9,367 nucleotides of DNA, from contig CAKUKL010000042.1 of the NCBI GenBank assembly GCA_934662925.1, positions 1-9,367 on the forward strand, written 5' to 3'. The stretch is from an uncultured Oscillospiraceae bacterium (GTDB lineage: Bacteria > Bacillota > Clostridia > Oscillospirales > Oscillospiraceae). Below the pieces are notes generated by a model. The model had not been told where the DNA came from, ran no database searches, and was given only the letters and a program-made list of their open reading frames with translations. The position numbers and the translations under genes were made by a program. Shown one piece after another: positions 7,436 to 9,367 of the stretch (position 1 is its first letter; each line of letters starts with the position of its first letter).

Positions 7436-8101
7436 ATGGCCAAGAACAAAATCGTAAGTCTGGACGAAGCAATGAGCCACATCCACAGCGGGATGAGCGT
7501 GATGATCCCGGGATTTGTGAACTGCGGCGTTCCGGAGACGCTAATCCGCGGGATCATCGCCGCGGGCTACTCGGACTTCAACGTTATCTCCAACAACACC
7601 AGCGTGCAGGGCCGGGGCATCGGCCTGCTGGTCCACGAAAACCGCATCAAGCACATCACCTGCTCCCATATCGGCTCCAACAAGGAGACGGTGGCCAAGG
7701 TAGTGGCCGGTGAGATCGACGTGACCTTCACCCCGCAGGGTACCCTGTGCGAGCGCATCCGGGCCGGCGGCGCCGGCATCGGCGGCATCCTGACCCCCAC
7801 CGGTCTGGGCACCCCCATGGAGGAGGGCAAGCAGATCATTGAGGTGGACGGCAAAAAGTACATTCTGGAGACGCCGCTCCACGCGGAGCTGGCCCTCATC
7901 CACGCGTGGAAGGCGGACAAGATGGGCAACTGCATCTTCCGCCATACCGCACGGAACTTCAACTCCATCATGGCCACCGCCGCCGACCTCGTCATCGTGG
8001 AGGCGGAGGAGATCGTGGAGGTGGGCGAGCTGGAGCCCGACTACATCATGACCCCCGGCTGCCTTGTGGACTACATCGTGCAGGGCAGCAGACCGGAATA
8101 A
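7436..8101 (+). CDS. CoA-transferase subunit alpha (CtfA/AtoD type)
   Basis: This 221-residue alpha subunit belongs to the class I 3-oxoacid/acetate CoA-transferases, which move CoA between acyl-CoA and a free acid such as acetate, butyrate or acetoacetate. The N-terminal family signature MIPGFVNCGVPETLI (23-37), the glycine-rich TPQGTLCERIRAGGAGIGG, the conserved TPTGLGTP and the closing DYIMTPGCLVDYIV region are all present at normal length. ATG 7436 follows the purine-rich stretch GAAGGGAAGAG; an earlier in-frame ATG at 7376 lies at the expected transcription start and is rejected. The beta subunit follows after 16 bases with a perfect AAAGGAGGT. Substrate specificity cannot be fixed from sequence; a butyrate/acetoacetate role is inferred. 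Confidence 0.93.
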   Translation: MAKNKIVSLDEAMSHIHSGMSVMIPGFVNCGVPETLIRGIIAAGYSDFNVISNNTSVQGRGIGLLVHENRIKHITCSHIGSNKETVAKVVAGEIDVTFTPQGTLCERIRAGGAGIGGILTPTGLGTPMEEGKQIIEVDGKKYILETPLHAELALIHAWKADKMGNCIFRHTARNFNSIMATAADLVIVEAEEIVEVGELEPDYIMTPGCLVDYIVQGSRPE

Positions 8102-8117
8102 AAAGGAGGTACGGAAT

Positions 8118-8741
8118 ATGAACGCAAAGGAATTTATCGCCCGCCGTGCCGCCAAATTTTTTGCTGACGGCGACCTTGTGAATCTGGGCATCGGCCTGCC
8201 CACGATGGTGGCCAACTACGTACCCGAGGGCATCGACGTGTGGATCGACTCCGAAAACGGCGTCATCGGCCTGAACGGTACGCCGGAGGAGGCGGATCTG
8301 AATCTGGTGGATGCCTCCGGCGCCCCCGCCGCCCTGCGTTGCGGCGGCTGTTGCTTCGACTCCTTCACCTCCTTCGGCCTCATCCGGGGCGGCCACGTGG
8401 CCTTTACCATTTTGGGCGCCTACGAGGTGGATCAGGAGGGCAACCTTGCCAACTGGACCGTCCCGGGCAAGACCACCGCGGGTATGGGCGGAGCCATGGA
8501 TCTGGTGTCCGGCGCCCGGCAGGTGCTGGTGACTATGACCCATACGGACAAGGAGGGCAACCCGAAGATCCTTGAGAAGTGCACCCTGCCCCTCACCGCC
8601 GCCCACGAGGTGGACTATATCATTACCGAGCTGTGCGTCATCAAGGTCACGCCGGAGGGCCTGCTGCTTCAGGAGCTGGCCCCGGACCGCCACCCTGATC
8701 GTCATCGTGGGGCTGTCCATCTGGTCCGGCGCGAAAAATAA
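8118..8741 (+). CDS. CoA-transferase subunit beta (CtfB/AtoA type), aberrant C-terminus
   Basis: This 207-residue catalytic beta subunit has [17 protein letters not shown] (20-36) and the active-site signature DSENGVIG, where Glu46 is the residue that forms the glutamyl-CoA intermediate. The [18 protein letters not shown] and [16 protein letters not shown] regions are also typical. ATG 8118 follows a perfect AAAGGAGGT. Homology-like sequence runs to LLLQELAPD (ending at residue 190, base 8687). The last 17 residues (from RHPDRHRG) are unlike the family and rich in Arg/His, because from here the DNA codes for a sodium:solute symporter in another frame. The normal ending, which from memory would add about 25-30 family-typical residues, is missing. 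Either a deletion has fused the two loci or the assembly is chimeric. Activity is uncertain, although Glu46 and most of the fold are retained. Confidence 0.85.
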   Translation: MNAKEFIARRAAKFFADGDLVNLGIGLPTMVANYVPEGIDVWIDSENGVIGLNGTPEEADLNLVDASGAPAALRCGGCCFDSFTSFGLIRGGHVAFTILGAYEVDQEGNLANWTVPGKTTAGMGGAMDLVSGARQVLVTMTHTDKEGNPKILEKCTLPLTAAHEVDYIITELCVIKVTPEGLLLQELAPDRHPDRHRGAVHLVRREK

Positions 8742-9367
8742 GGGCGGCGAGGCGAAAAATTCCATGCCGGTGGTGGCCGGAGTCATCATCGGCACGCTGG
8801 TGGGCGGCTCGTCCACGGTGGGCACCGCCCAGTTGGCTTATAACTACGGCCTGTCCGCCTGGTGGTTCACGCTGGGCGGCGGCATCGCCTGCCTGATCCT
8901 CGCACTGGTATACGCCGGGCCGCTGCGCCGTTCCGGCTGTCCGACGCTGGTGGGCATGATCCGGAAGGAATTCGGCTCCGCCGCAGGGATGTCCGCCTCC
9001 ATCCTCAACTCGGTGGGGACGTTCATTAACGTCATTTCCCAGCTCATTTCCGCCACGGCGGTCATCGCGGTCATCGCGCCGGACATGGGCATTATCCCGG
9101 CGCTGGTCATTTCGGCGGTGTTCATGGCGCTGTACGTGGTGTTCGGCGGGACGAAGGGCGCGGGCATGGTTGGTATCGTCAAGACTGTGCTGCTGTATGT
9201 GGCCATGATGGCCTGCGGCGTCATGGTGCTGAACATGGTAGGCGGATTTTCCGCCTTCGCGAATATGGTGCACGGCATTGACGACCCCGCCGGGGTGAAT
9301 TTCTTTTCCCTGTTTGCCCGCGGCGTGGGCACCGACGCGGGGGCCTGCCTGTCCCTAATCCTCGGCG
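8686..9367 (+). pseudogene. Sodium:solute symporter family protein, 5' truncated and open at the window end
   Basis: One frame, open from 8686 to the window end (about 227 codons), encodes a hydrophobic protein of the SSS family (Na+-coupled solute uptake, inner membrane). [17 protein letters not shown] gives the first membrane helix. GTLVGGSSTVGTAQLAYNYG and LSAWWFTLGGGIACL form the characteristic next region, followed by SPLR-like GPLRRSG, a SATAVIAVIAP helix and further helices. The start codon and roughly the first ten residues are missing: upstream, the frame reads into the beta-subunit gene with no ATG or ribosome binding site. ATG 8763 would omit the first helix. The remainder continues past the window, so an intact 3' end is possible. 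The transported solute cannot be assigned; a short organic acid would suit the neighbouring CoA-transferase. Confidence 0.8.

Overview
The window looks like chromosomal DNA from a moderately GC-rich Firmicute, most plausibly a gut Clostridia/Oscillospiraceae-type anaerobe. This is inferred from strong AGGAGG-type ribosome binding sites, CCA-encoding tRNA genes, a LytTR/DUF3021 pair, a cysteine-rich KTR protein, and a CtfAB-type CoA-transferase. No species can be named from the sequence alone.

Bases 1-838 are a stable-RNA array on the + strand: tRNA-Lys(CTT), then 5S rRNA from its own apparent promoter, then tRNA-Asn(GTT), a CAT-anticodon tRNA (Met or Ile2), tRNA-Trp(CCA), tRNA-Asp(GTC) and tRNA-Thr(GGT), closed by a terminator. 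Three of the spacers hold long perfect hairpins.

Bases 854-3125 are a - strand block of lower GC: a membrane 4Fe-4S protein, then an operon of a LytTR DNA-binding regulator, a DUF3021 membrane protein and a small zinc-ribbon KTR protein. A 10-bp direct repeat with 21-bp spacing, the geometry of LytTR operators, lies directly upstream of a good promoter for the LytTR operon.

From about 3240 the DNA is clearly GC-richer. It holds an SDR oxidoreductase (+), a convergent 5-formyltetrahydrofolate cyclo-ligase (-), and a divergently transcribed two-gene chaperone operon. That operon pairs a divergent GroEL paralogue, with about 14 extra residues in its equatorial domain and no GGM tail, with a 145-residue protein resembling only the C-terminal domain of trigger factor. 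The two are joined by an ATGA stop/start overlap and followed by a strong terminator. This pair is the best candidate for an under-described system.

Bases 7343-9367 hold a promoter, both subunits of a CtfAB-type CoA-transferase, and a sodium:solute symporter running off the window. The beta subunit loses its normal C-terminus near base 8685, and the symporter frame begins there without its own start. This suggests a deletion fusion or an assembly error. The stretch 3051-3340 is the longest without a gene and contains promoter-like elements and inverted repeats. No CRISPR array, insertion sequence or rRNA other than 5S is seen.
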